The position numbers and the translations under genes were made by a program. The notes under the pieces were generated by a model. The model saw only the letters and a list, made by a program, of their open reading frames with translations, was not told the DNA's origin and ran no database searches. A stretch of 64,000 nucleotides of DNA from a virus: positions 1 through 64,000 of IMG/VR virus record IMGVR_UViG_3300005253_000017, one strand, 5' to 3'. This document shows, piece after piece, positions 38,196-45,835 of this stretch; positions within the stretch are counted from its first letter, which is position 1; each line of letters opens with the position of its first letter.

Positions 38196-39283
38196 TAAAG
38201 TCGCTTGACATTCAAAACTTTCAGAGTCACGCCAATACGAACTTGGAGTTCAGTCCCGGCCTGTCCGTGCTGATAGGCTCGAATGACGCAGGGAAAAGTT
38301 CTATCATCCGCGGTTTGCTTTGGGTTTTCAGGAATCGGCCTCGTGGAAAATCATTCATTCGACACGGCTCAAACGGTGAGTGTATTTTCACCATCCATAT
38401 GGATGACGATACCATAGAACGATATCGCAAAGGTTCCACAAACACCTACACGCTCAACGATGAAGAACCATTTGAAGCCCTCGGCTCCGACGTGCCCCAG
38501 GAGATCGCCGACCGCCTCAATATCCAGGAAATCAACGTCGCAGCCCAGCTCGACGGACACTTCCTAGTTCTTGATAGCCCCGGCAAGATAGCGTCCGCCC
38601 TCAATGATGTCGTCCACCTCGACGAGGCCGAGCGGTGCGCCGATGAACTATCCGGCGATATTCGGCAAAACAAGAGAGAGGCCGACAGACTCCAGGAACT
38701 GGAAAAGACGCTAGAAACGTCCCTAAGCCTCTATCACAAGCTTCCCGTGTATTCCCATAGGGTAGAGGAGGCAAACGCCCTACAGACCAGCCTGACGGCT
38801 TCTAGGGCGACCAGGCAGGACCTCATAGAGTGGTTATCCGAGGTTTGGGCGGTGGACGAGATATTGGCGACCATTACGGTGCCCGAAGGGATGGATGAGA
38901 AGATAGGGGAAGTCGAGAAACTCTACGCGGAATGCCGGGAGATGACGCTGAACGTTTGCTCCCTAGACGCCCACGTGGACAACCTCCTCCAGATAACCGC
39001 CGAGCTTCAGGTATTGAGGGATGTTGACAAGGGACAGGAAATCTATGACGAAATGTCCGGCCGACTGGCGGAACTTGATCGAACGGAGGTTGAGCGAGAC
39101 GATTTGTCCGAATTGGTGGCCAAGATTCAGGTAGAGGAGGAAGTAATAATTGACTTGGATGACGAGGTAGGCAGGATGGAAGGCGTGTATAATAGCCTGT
39201 TGGAGAAGATAGAGAACTGTCCCGTGTGCGGGCAGGAGCTTGACGATAAGCATAGGCAGATGGTACTGGAGAACTTGAAATGA
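38192..39283 (+). CDS. SbcC/Rad50-like ATPase, N-terminal half ending at the zinc hook
   Basis: The 363 residues carry the ABC N-lobe (SLDIQNFQSHANTNLEFS, Walker A IGSNDAGKSSIIRG, Q-loop region), one coiled-coil arm, and end at the zinc hook NCPVCGQELDD. No Walker B is present. The complementary C-lobe is encoded by a separate gene at 41707-42330, with SbcD between. Two subunits may join through Zn at the hook. The start overlaps the HNH stop (ATGA). Confidence 0.88.
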   Translation: MIKSLDIQNFQSHANTNLEFSPGLSVLIGSNDAGKSSIIRGLLWVFRNRPRGKSFIRHGSNGECIFTIHMDDDTIERYRKGSTNTYTLNDEEPFEALGSDVPQEIADRLNIQEINVAAQLDGHFLVLDSPGKIASALNDVVHLDEAERCADELSGDIRQNKREADRLQELEKTLETSLSLYHKLPVYSHRVEEANALQTSLTASRATRQDLIEWLSEVWAVDEILATITVPEGMDEKIGEVEKLYAECREMTLNVCSLDAHVDNLLQITAELQVLRDVDKGQEIYDEMSGRLAELDRTEVERDDLSELVAKIQVEEEVIIDLDDEVGRMEGVYNSLLEKIENCPVCGQELDDKHRQMVLENLK

Positions 39284-39462
39284 TTCCTAAAAGTGACATG
39301 GATAGATTGATTAGCCAAGTTAGGAAAGAAAGGGCAAAAGACCCACGGTATAATCACAATACGTTTGAACTTAAGCCAGACGGAACGTGGGTAGAAACGG
39401 AAAGCGATATAGAGATAAGCAACATAACCGCTAAAATCGTATCTGTGGAGAATTTAGGATGA
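39280..39462 (+). CDS. Hypothetical protein, 60 aa
   Basis: ATG at 39280 overlaps the previous stop. Basic helix (MDRLISQVRKERAKDPR) then strands (FELKPDGTWVE). It resembles small phage proteins encoded next to recombination nucleases, but I cannot name it. Confidence 0.6.
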   Translation: MIPKSDMDRLISQVRKERAKDPRYNHNTFELKPDGTWVETESDIEISNITAKIVSVENLG

Positions 39463-39722
39463 CTGTAAGAGAACTGATTGAGGAACTTCGGAAAATAGAC
39501 GGTGATAAAGTAGTCATTATCCAAAAAGACCGTGAGGGTAATGGATATTCTCCGCTCAGTGACGTGGATGGCGAGGATGTCTATGTCCCCGAAACTACGT
39601 GGTACGGTAAGAGATTCCTGGCAAAGCTTACCCCGGAACTAGAAGAACAGGGATACGGCGAGGGAGATGTCGTTGAAGAGGGAGAAGGGCAACCTGCGGT
39701 GTTCCTCTGTCCGGTGAATTGA
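39459..39722 (+). CDS. Conserved small phage protein (TVRELIEELRKIDGD)
   Basis: TVRELIEELRKIDGDKVVII and REGNGYSPLSDV are typical of a widespread phage/plasmid family of about 90 residues with one N-terminal helix and a beta-sheet. Function unknown. Overlaps the previous gene by 4 nt. Confidence 0.75.
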   Translation: MTVRELIEELRKIDGDKVVIIQKDREGNGYSPLSDVDGEDVYVPETTWYGKRFLAKLTPELEEQGYGEGDVVEEGEGQPAVFLCPVN

Positions 39723-39723
39723 G

Positions 39724-39984
39724 ATGAATGGTGATAAGAGCGTTCGAGCTATTGTGAGTGAATGGCTTTTCTGTAACGACTATGATGGACTTGTATCTGA
39801 AGGATGCGAATGCGGGTGTCGTCTTGGAGATTTAGTTCCCTGCGATAGTCCCTGTGAGACTTGTATCGCCGGATATGAAGGCCCAGACCCAGAGGGAGAC
39901 TATGACTGGATGATCTATCTTTCCAAGAAAGCTGCCCATGAGGCAAGGAAGCAACTCTCTGCAAAAGAAAATGAGCAAGATTAG
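39724..39984 (+). CDS. Conserved Cys-rich phage protein, 86 aa
   Basis: SVRAIVSEWLFCNDYDGLVS, then ECGCRLGDLVPCDSPCETC and AGYEGPD. The cysteine pattern GCxCxLxDLxPC...C is a recurring small phage family likely binding zinc. Unknown function. Confidence 0.75.
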   Translation: MNGDKSVRAIVSEWLFCNDYDGLVSEGCECGCRLGDLVPCDSPCETCIAGYEGPDPEGDYDWMIYLSKKAAHEARKQLSAKENEQD

Positions 39985-40108
39985 ATACCATTTCGTAACT
40001 TTCCTGGTCATCGTCGGGTCGCTGCTGCTTGCTCCCCTGTACTTTCTTTGGTTCTGTGACAAGATAACCGGGGACTTGATTCGTGACCTATGGAAGGGGA
40101 AAAGATGA
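39971..40108 (+). CDS. Small membrane protein, 45 aa
   Basis: ATG at 39971 to TGA at 40108, overlapping both neighbours. One hydrophobic helix (FVTFLVIVGSLLLAPLYFLW) with a basic tail. Not recognised. Confidence 0.6.
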   Translation: MSKIRYHFVTFLVIVGSLLLAPLYFLWFCDKITGDLIRDLWKGKR

Positions 40109-41043
40109 AAATTCTATTATGGGGCGATGGGCATTTACGGGTTCGGACACCGCAGGGCCGGACCGATGAGAATTTCATGGAAACTTGTCTTGGCAAAGTT
40201 CAGCAGATATTGGAAATCTGCATTGTAGAAAAATGCGATGCTATGATACAGACTGGGGACTTCTTTGACTCACCAAACCCTAATGGTGAATTGGTTAGCG
40301 AAGTCATCGCACGTCTTCGATGGCAAAAAGAGGAACTTGAAAAATGCCGCTTCTTTGTAATACATGGACAGCATGATTTGTCATATCATACTGAAGCCTC
40401 TATGAGACGGTCGATGTTAGCAATTTTGGCTGCTGCTGGAGTAGTTATCCCCCTTCGAGTTGGAAATGGATGGTGGGATAGAGGCGATAAGGAACATTTC
40501 TCAGGTTCTTGTTTCGGTCAGGAAATCCTCCCCGTGACATTGACATCAGGTAATACGTTTGAAGTCCTCGTCGCCCACGTGATGGTCGGCGACCGCCCGT
40601 TGTGGCCTGGGCATGACTTGACCGGACCAAAGCAGTTCATGCGGAAGCATCCTGGATATGACCTCTACGTGCTGGGTGACTATCACTATCCGTTTTCCGT
40701 TCAAGTAGGAAATATCTGGGCCATCAACCCCGGAGCCATGCTAAGATTGACTAGAAGCAAGAGGGACCGGGAACACCGGCCGAAGGTTGTCATCTTCGAC
40801 ACCGAGACACGAGAGCCAAGGGATATCTACCTAAATGTAGAACCGGCAGAAAGTGTGTTTATTGAGAAGGATGAACCAATGGAGCAGGACGAACATAGGT
40901 TTGACGAGTTAGTGAGCAAACTCAAGGAAACCGGCGAAATCGGCGTATCGTTTGCTGACAACCTCGCCGCCCATTTTGAGGCCGATGACACGCCGAAAGA
41001 AATTCGAGAGAAAATCCTGGAACACCTGACGAGCGGGGTATAA
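40105..41043 (+). CDS. sbcD: SbcD/Mre11-like metallophosphoesterase nuclease
   Basis: The start at 40105 (GGAAGGGGAAAAG upstream) gives 312 residues. Metallophosphoesterase motifs are LLWGDGHLR (GDxH), QTGDFFDSP (GDxxD), IHGQHDLSYH (GNHD variant with Gln), LVAHVM and VLGDYHYP (GHxH-equivalent). The C-terminal region probably binds the SbcC-like coiled coil. It lies between the two halves of that ATPase. The Gln in place of Asn in GNHD is unusual. Confidence 0.88.
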   Translation: MKILLWGDGHLRVRTPQGRTDENFMETCLGKVQQILEICIVEKCDAMIQTGDFFDSPNPNGELVSEVIARLRWQKEELEKCRFFVIHGQHDLSYHTEASMRRSMLAILAAAGVVIPLRVGNGWWDRGDKEHFSGSCFGQEILPVTLTSGNTFEVLVAHVMVGDRPLWPGHDLTGPKQFMRKHPGYDLYVLGDYHYPFSVQVGNIWAINPGAMLRLTRSKRDREHRPKVVIFDTETREPRDIYLNVEPAESVFIEKDEPMEQDEHRFDELVSKLKETGEIGVSFADNLAAHFEADDTPKEIREKILEHLTSGV

Positions 41044-41049
41044 TAGGGT

Positions 41050-41322
41050 ATGAGCGACATAACCAAGAAGACCAAGGAAGCAAAGATAGCCCTCGACAAG
41101 GCCAGGACGAAAAGGGCCGAGTTGATAGGCCGTCGAAAGCAACTGCTGGAGACATTGGGCACCAAGTGGGGCATCGGCACGGTTGAGGAAGCCGAGAAAC
41201 GGATAGAGACCTTAGAGGTTGATACCGAGGAAAAGGAAGAGCAACTTCGGGAACGGGTATCTGACCTTGACGATATGATGGCAGAGATGAAAGGAAACGG
41301 CAATGGATGCGAATCAAGTTAA
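41050..41322 (+). CDS. Coiled-coil protein, 90 aa
   Basis: ATG at 41050 lies 6 nt after TATAAT (41039-41044). The product is almost wholly coiled coil (KARTKRAELIGRRKQLLE, VEEAEKRIETLEVDTEEKE). Its position between SbcD and the SbcC C-half suggests it might bridge the coiled-coil arms; inference only. Confidence 0.65.
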   Translation: MSDITKKTKEAKIALDKARTKRAELIGRRKQLLETLGTKWGIGTVEEAEKRIETLEVDTEEKEEQLRERVSDLDDMMAEMKGNGNGCESS

Positions 41323-41710
41323 CGATGTCATTGACAAGCTCGCAGACAAGATGGGTATGGCGGCAGATAAGGTGCAACCATTGGCCGAACGGGTTGTTTC
41401 TGAATTTCAATCTCAGGCAACCGTAACGGCAATATGCTGTGGAATATTGGTAGTTATTGGTATTGTCTTGCTGCCATTCTTGCTTCGCATGGGAATTCGA
41501 GCGACAAAAGAAGAGAGGATTATTAAAAATCCTGGCGGATATTATGAGGGGCGTGGATATCCAGGACGGGCAAGTGCCCGAATGGCTGTAGGATTCGCTT
41601 CCAGTATTATAACTACAATTCTTACATTCGTTTGTGCTGTGGAAACGATTATTCATGTTCGCCATGCTGTTGCCCCCACCTATTATCTCTTACAAGGATT
41701 GCTGGGTTGA
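41303..41710 (+). CDS. Two-helix membrane protein, 135 aa
   Basis: An N-terminal amphipathic segment (VNDVIDKLADKMGMAADKV) precedes helix ICCGILVVIGIVLLPFLL and a second helix SIITTILTFVCAVETII. Similar DVIDKLADKLG-type membrane proteins are frequent in phages; the role is unknown. Confidence 0.65.
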   Translation: MDANQVNDVIDKLADKMGMAADKVQPLAERVVSEFQSQATVTAICCGILVVIGIVLLPFLLRMGIRATKEERIIKNPGGYYEGRGYPGRASARMAVGFASSIITTILTFVCAVETIIHVRHAVAPTYYLLQGLLG

Positions 41711-42330
41711 CTAACCTACAACAACATTCAGAGTTTCTGATAAAGACTTTGGCGGAGAGGGACCGGCTCCAACAGGAGCTTGACAAGACCTCCCGTGGGA
41801 AGGAGAATGCGCTGTCAGGTGTGCTGTTGAGTGGGAGGGCCAGGGATATTGTCAATTCTGTTTTAGTTCTGACACAGGAGAAAGTTTGCACTTTTGTAGA
41901 GGACGTGGTCTCCCTGGCCCTCTCCGTAGTTTATGGTGATGAGTACAAGTTTGAGCTGGAATTCGATGTCAAGCGAAATCAGTCCGAGGCCACGCCGTGG
42001 ATTCTCAAGGACGGCGATAGATTCTCGCCGAGGGAAGAGGTGGGCGGCGGAGTGCTGGATGTTACATCGTTATCTCTGAGGTTCGCTTTCTGGTCCCTAA
42101 TGGTCCCCAAGCCTGCCCCGGTGTTTATACTGGACGAACCGGGGAGATTTCTGTCGAGGGACAAGCAGGGGCAGTTCGGGAGGATGCTGAAGGAGCTTTC
42201 CGAGATGCTGGGCGTCCAGATAATCATGGTAAGTCACAGTACGGATATAATAGAACAGGCAGATAAGGCATACGAGGTCGTTCAGGAGAACGGCGTGAGC
42301 AAATGCCTACCGATAGGAGAAATGGCATGA
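41707..42330 (+). CDS. SbcC/Rad50-like ATPase, C-terminal half
   Basis: The TTG at 41707 (TTGA junction; AAGGA upstream) gives 207 residues. Coiled coil (EFLIKTLAERDRLQQELD) leads to the ABC C-lobe: signature-like GGGVLDVTSLSLRFAF, Walker B VFILDEPGRFLS, and switch IIMVSHSTDII. It lacks Walker A, so it must combine with the 38192-39283 product. Overlaps the next gene by ATGA. Confidence 0.85.
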   Translation: MTNLQQHSEFLIKTLAERDRLQQELDKTSRGKENALSGVLLSGRARDIVNSVLVLTQEKVCTFVEDVVSLALSVVYGDEYKFELEFDVKRNQSEATPWILKDGDRFSPREEVGGGVLDVTSLSLRFAFWSLMVPKPAPVFILDEPGRFLSRDKQGQFGRMLKELSEMLGVQIIMVSHSTDIIEQADKAYEVVQENGVSKCLPIGEMA

Positions 42331-42650
42331 AGGTAAGAAAGAAAATCAGTAAGAAGGCTTTTATGAAACTGGGGCTTTCATCGGGAGTTAAGGAACTCTT
42401 TGAAGAGACATTCAAGGGACAATGGCCAATATCTATCCAAAGGGCCGTGAAATTTGCCTATGGAACCCTTGGTGATGCTTTCATGGGACTCGAAATAATG
42501 AGGTGGGCATTGACGGGGACGCCAGAAGAGGTTCGTTGGCAATATAGGAATATGGCTATTAAGAATAAACAGAATAATGGTCCCTGTTACTCACGAAACA
42601 GAGACATTAGGCGAGCATATAAAAGAAACGATCTAAGGTTTGCAGGATGA
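42327..42650 (+). CDS. Hypothetical protein, 107 aa
   Basis: The start at 42327 overlaps the previous stop. Basic and helical (KVRKKISKKAFMKLGL; IMRWALTGTPEEVRWQ). Not recognised. Confidence 0.6.
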   Translation: MKVRKKISKKAFMKLGLSSGVKELFEETFKGQWPISIQRAVKFAYGTLGDAFMGLEIMRWALTGTPEEVRWQYRNMAIKNKQNNGPCYSRNRDIRRAYKRNDLRFAG

Positions 42651-43189
42651 GACTCAGACTCAGTATGGACAACTATCTCTGGAAGCTAGCCTTTCAAGTG
42701 GCCGAGCGTTCCACATGCGATAGGTTCAAGGCCGGGTGCGTGGTGGCCAAGGATGGAGTTATCGTAGCGACCGGCTACAATGGGTCGGTGGACGGGGAGC
42801 CTCATTGCGATGAGGCGGGACATGAATTGATTCACGTGATGAATTTTTCAGCTAATTCAGAAGACAATATCATCACACATGGAGATACTATTGTCGCTCA
42901 CTGTATTCGCACCATCCATGCCGAAATCAACTGCATCATCAACGCGGCAAAGGTTGGGCAGTCCCTGGAAGGATGCGATTGGTATCTCAATGGTGTGCCG
43001 TGTAAGCCCTGCTCTATGGCGATTGCCAGGCTATATCCACACAGAATCTTTTTTCCCTCTGACATATATCCCGCCGAGGGTATAATAGAGTGGTGGCAGA
43101 ATCGATTAGGCAGAGGTCCGTTTGTTACACCACGCGAAATCATTACAAAACCGTCAAATAGTCTCAAAGAAATAGGAGTCATGGAATGA
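42647..43189 (+). CDS. dCMP deaminase-like protein
   Basis: The 180-residue cytidine-deaminase-fold protein has TCDRFKAGCVVAKDG, ATGYNGSVDGEPHCDE, the zinc/proton-shuttle HAEINCIINAA and the zinc CxxC in GVPCKPCSMAIA. It should convert dCMP to dUMP for dTTP supply. The extra C/H (HCDEAGHEL) matches the second zinc site of dCMP deaminases. No thymidylate synthase is in the window. CTGACA-16-TATAAT (43059-43086) inside it may start the next genes. Confidence 0.9.
   Translation: MRLRLSMDNYLWKLAFQVAERSTCDRFKAGCVVAKDGVIVATGYNGSVDGEPHCDEAGHELIHVMNFSANSEDNIITHGDTIVAHCIRTIHAEINCIINAAKVGQSLEGCDWYLNGVPCKPCSMAIARLYPHRIFFPSDIYPAEGIIEWWQNRLGRGPFVTPREIITKPSNSLKEIGVME
43059..43086 (+). promoter_or_regulatory. 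Internal promoter candidate CTGACA-16-TATAAT
   Basis: CTGACA (43059-43064) and TATAAT (43081-43086) are separated by 16 nt, about 100 nt before the next gene and 300 nt before the lysis-like cassette. Of the GTATAAT sites inside genes, this has the best -35 match. Confidence 0.5.
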
Positions 43190-43392
43190 AACACTGGGAT
43201 AGGTTAGAATTGGCGACGCAGAACAAGGTGTGGGATATTCTTCGACAAAGCCCAGATGCAAGCGTAGATCGTTTTTCTACTCATAGCTTAGAACATCTTA
43301 TAGACGACCTGATTGACGTGCTATTTGACGACGACCGTCTTGTAGAGGAAATGAAACAGTTGTATGAAACCAGGAAAGGAATTCAGATATGA
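43186..43392 (+). CDS. Hypothetical acidic protein, 68 aa
   Basis: ATG at 43186 overlaps the previous stop. Helical and acidic (LEHLIDDLIDVLFDDDRLVEE). Not recognised. Confidence 0.6.
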   Translation: MKHWDRLELATQNKVWDILRQSPDASVDRFSTHSLEHLIDDLIDVLFDDDRLVEEMKQLYETRKGIQI

Positions 43393-43697
43393 AGAAGGTA
43401 ACGATGTGCGTAGTATTGATGGCAGTCCTCGTGGGGCTGATGGGTTGTGCCAATATCCCGACCGGTGTGAAGTCTGCCCTCTACACGGCGGAAATCACCC
43501 TATCGGAGACGGTGAAGGACGCCGAGGCCGGGACGAGGGAGCCGTGGGCTATCCCCCCAGATTCTACCCCCGAGGAAGTCTTAGGTTCCCGCCTGGAGCA
43601 AGTGGAACTGCTGCTTAAGACAATGGAACAGGCGGCCAAGAACCTCCAGGCGGTCTCGAACTTTTTCCGCACAGGCAAGGAAGCACCAGGAGAATAA
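43389..43697 (+). CDS. Lipoprotein, possible outer-membrane spanin component
   Basis: A lipoprotein signal MKKVTMCVVLMAVLVGLMGC places the lipidated Cys at residue 20. The mature part is helical (VEDAEAG-like TVKDAEAGTREPW, LEQVELLLKTMEQAAKNL). Its position next to two other lipobox proteins suggests a lysis role (Rz1-like o-spanin), but sequence alone does not prove it. Confidence 0.65.
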   Translation: MKKVTMCVVLMAVLVGLMGCANIPTGVKSALYTAEITLSETVKDAEAGTREPWAIPPDSTPEEVLGSRLEQVELLLKTMEQAAKNLQAVSNFFRTGKEAPGE

Positions 43698-43698
43698 C

Positions 43699-44016
43699 AT
43701 GATCGAGCAAGGAGACTATTTCGTGGTGCAACGCGGATATCGGAGTTATATCGATATCGGTGGGTGTTTCGTTTACGACCGTTCTTACATGGGGTGGGTG
43801 TTCAAGGTAGTCGTAATCAGCGGAGAGATGGTCGTCTGCGATTGCGTCCATGTTTCCAACCCCGAGAGAGACTACCAGCGCAAGCAGATCGGTGAACGGT
43901 TCAACCTCAACAAGCGTGAACTTGACCTGCACCGTGTAGGCCAAGGCTACCTCGACGCGCTGGAGATCAAGCCCACACCGCAGAGGAAGGGCATCAGCGC
44001 GTGTAATTATGAATAA
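43699..44016 (+). CDS. Hypothetical protein, 105 aa
   Basis: A beta-rich protein (YFVVQRGYRSYIDIGG, WVFKVVVISGEMVVCDC) with a basic helix (ERDYQRKQIGERFNLNKRE). Not recognised. Confidence 0.6.
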   Translation: MIEQGDYFVVQRGYRSYIDIGGCFVYDRSYMGWVFKVVVISGEMVVCDCVHVSNPERDYQRKQIGERFNLNKRELDLHRVGQGYLDALEIKPTPQRKGISACNYE

Positions 44017-44464
44017 CATCTTGCTAACCATGATGGTCTCCTTTTCGGTCGGTGGATGCGGTACGGCGGGCGGTGTTGTATTGAGGAATGTCGGTGACCC
44101 CGGCATAACCCTTAATGCCCCTGCTGCCCGTCGTGCCCTAGACTTACTTCGCCAGCACGAGTCGGTGAATGGAACCCAGATGGTGGGCGATGGCGGACTC
44201 GCCCAGGGATGGCTGGGTCAGCATGAGGCCAACTGGAACGAGGGCTGCGAGTACATTGGCCAAGACTGGCAGTGGCCGGAGGATACGCGAGACCTCTGGA
44301 AATGCGAGATGGTGGCAATGGCTTATTGGTGTAAGTATTCGCTGGAGTACCTCGATAGAACCGAGGAGCTGATACGACGACACAGACTTCCGTTCGCACC
44401 CTACCGAATTGACAATGACACCTATTTGAGGAGAGTATTATCGTGGCAGAAAATGAAGGACTGA
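44009..44464 (+). CDS. Lipid-anchored lysozyme/transglycosylase-like protein
   Basis: MNNILLTMMVSFSVGGC is a probable lipoprotein signal (Cys at 17). The mature domain has LLRQHESVNGTQMVGDGGLA followed by QGWLGQHEANW, like the catalytic Glu and VGDxGxAxGxLQ motif of small phage transglycosylases, and a helical C terminus. I take Glu in RQHES as the candidate catalytic residue. It would be the murein hydrolase of the cassette; confidence is moder­ate. Confidence 0.55.
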   Translation: MNNILLTMMVSFSVGGCGTAGGVVLRNVGDPGITLNAPAARRALDLLRQHESVNGTQMVGDGGLAQGWLGQHEANWNEGCEYIGQDWQWPEDTRDLWKCEMVAMAYWCKYSLEYLDRTEELIRRHRLPFAPYRIDNDTYLRRVLSWQKMKD

Positions 44465-44832
44465 CAAGCGACCTGTCGCAAGCAATCGCCACCAAGCTTA
44501 TCGAGCTGATGCAAGAGATGTTCGATGATGAACAGGAAATCTTTGACATCGTGAAACCCATCATTCCCGCCCTTGTGGGATTGGGCATTCAGGAAGGGAT
44601 TGAGGCTGCGGAAACAGCCCTAGCCGGTCTTGGCGAGGATGATACATATCTAGCCTGGAAGACAATCATTCAGGCCAGTAGTCCGGAAGGCCGCATCGAC
44701 ATCATGGAGCGAACCCGGCAGATGGCGATTGAGGATAAGATTAAGAAGCTAAAACAGGAGAAGGCAAGATGGGACGTACTCAAACTTTCATTGCGAATAG
44801 CTGTCTCTATGTTGGGCTTGCTGTTGCTCTAG
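44443..44832 (+). CDS. Hypothetical protein with C-terminal hydrophobic helix, 129 aa
   Basis: GTG at 44443 (GAGGAGAG upstream) overlaps the previous gene by 22 nt. Helical protein (KLIELMQEMFDDEQEIFDIV) ending in LRIAVSMLGLLLL, a tail-anchor-like helix. It could be a holin or antiholin in the cassette; uncertain. Confidence 0.6.
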   Translation: MAENEGLTSDLSQAIATKLIELMQEMFDDEQEIFDIVKPIIPALVGLGIQEGIEAAETALAGLGEDDTYLAWKTIIQASSPEGRIDIMERTRQMAIEDKIKKLKQEKARWDVLKLSLRIAVSMLGLLLL

Positions 44833-45281
44833 TCGCTCTGTCCGGCTGTGACGGTGTAGAGAAGGATGCCTTTAAGGCCGATGTCAACGCCGAGATAAAG
44901 GCCAAGATTGCCTCACCTGAGTTCCAGGCGGCGTTGGCCAGGGATATCAAGGGCAAGATTGAGTTTCGGCTTGAGCAGGAACTGAAGCAATCCGTGGGAC
45001 AGCAGACGGGCGGACTGAACATAGGGATGATAACTTTGGACACATCCTGGCTGACTTGGCTGTCGCCGATTCTGTTCGGTCTGTTGGTATTCATCTGGTT
45101 GAGGAAGCGGAAGGCTATCAAGACGGTGGATATGCTAGTGAAGGGCATTGACGACGAAGCAATTGAAAGATTGGAAAGCCCTGCTCCTGCTAGAGAACGA
45201 TTCCGTTCAATGGCCCTATCGAGAGGACTGGAAAAATTCCTGAGAAAGAGAATCAAGAAAGTACGAAAGTCCCGTCGTTGA
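44769..45281 (+). CDS. Lipoprotein with transmembrane helix, unimolecular spanin candidate
   Basis: An N-terminal signal with lipobox VALSGC (Cys 27) is followed by a helical periplasmic stretch (VNAEIKAKIASPEFQAAL, RLEQELKQSV), a transmembrane helix WLSPILFGLLVFIWL and a basic tail. An outer-membrane lipid anchor plus a C-terminal inner-membrane helix is the layout of u-spanins that fuse the two membranes at lysis. It implies a Gram-negative host. The 50-residue cytoplasmic tail is longer than in known u-spanins. Confidence 0.6.
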   Translation: MGRTQTFIANSCLYVGLAVALVALSGCDGVEKDAFKADVNAEIKAKIASPEFQAALARDIKGKIEFRLEQELKQSVGQQTGGLNIGMITLDTSWLTWLSPILFGLLVFIWLRKRKAIKTVDMLVKGIDDEAIERLESPAPARERFRSMALSRGLEKFLRKRIKKVRKSRR

Positions 45282-45835
45282 TTACCTCATCGGGTATCCT
45301 ATTTCCCTTAGAAGGATTCACCGAAGACGACGTGACGCTAGAGGACATCGCCTACCATCTATCTATGATAAGCAGATGGAACGGGGTAATACAAAAGCCG
45401 TTTTCCGTTCTGGAGCATTGTCTATACTGCGAGGAACTGGTGCGACATAGCTTTTATGGTGCATCCGTTACAACACGACTTTATGCTCTATTACACGATG
45501 CACACGAAGCATATACCGGAGATATCCATACCGCCCTCAAAAAGAAGTGCCCCTATATCGAGGAGTTTCAGCAACGGCTGGATATTGTCATTTACAAGAA
45601 ATTCGGTATCGAACCCCCCGATAAGCTGATTCTGCCTACAATTGAATGGGCGGACCGGAAGGCCAAGCTTGGAGAGGCATATCAATTCTTACCTCGTGGG
45701 GCGTACAAGGCAATTTTAGGCGATAAGAAACCCCCGGAACTGTTGCCTATCGGGTGCTCATATGGTGACAAACGAGAGAAGGCCCGACAGAGGTATACTA
45801 ACACATTGAAGGGGTTGCTTGGTGAGATTAAGTGA
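45278..45835 (+). CDS. HD-domain phosphohydrolase (YfbR-like)
   Basis: TTG at 45278 overlaps the previous stop (TTGA). The 185-residue protein has FSVLEHCLYCEEL (first His), the HD pair ALLHDAHEAYTGDIHTALK, and a later EWADRKAKLGEA (Asp). Such HD proteins dephosphorylate deoxynucleoside monophosphates; in phages they are part of nucleotide metabolism or modified-base pathways. Fits with the dCMP deaminase nearby. Confidence 0.8.
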   Translation: MITSSGILFPLEGFTEDDVTLEDIAYHLSMISRWNGVIQKPFSVLEHCLYCEELVRHSFYGASVTTRLYALLHDAHEAYTGDIHTALKKKCPYIEEFQQRLDIVIYKKFGIEPPDKLILPTIEWADRKAKLGEAYQFLPRGAYKAILGDKKPPELLPIGCSYGDKREKARQRYTNTLKGLLGEIK

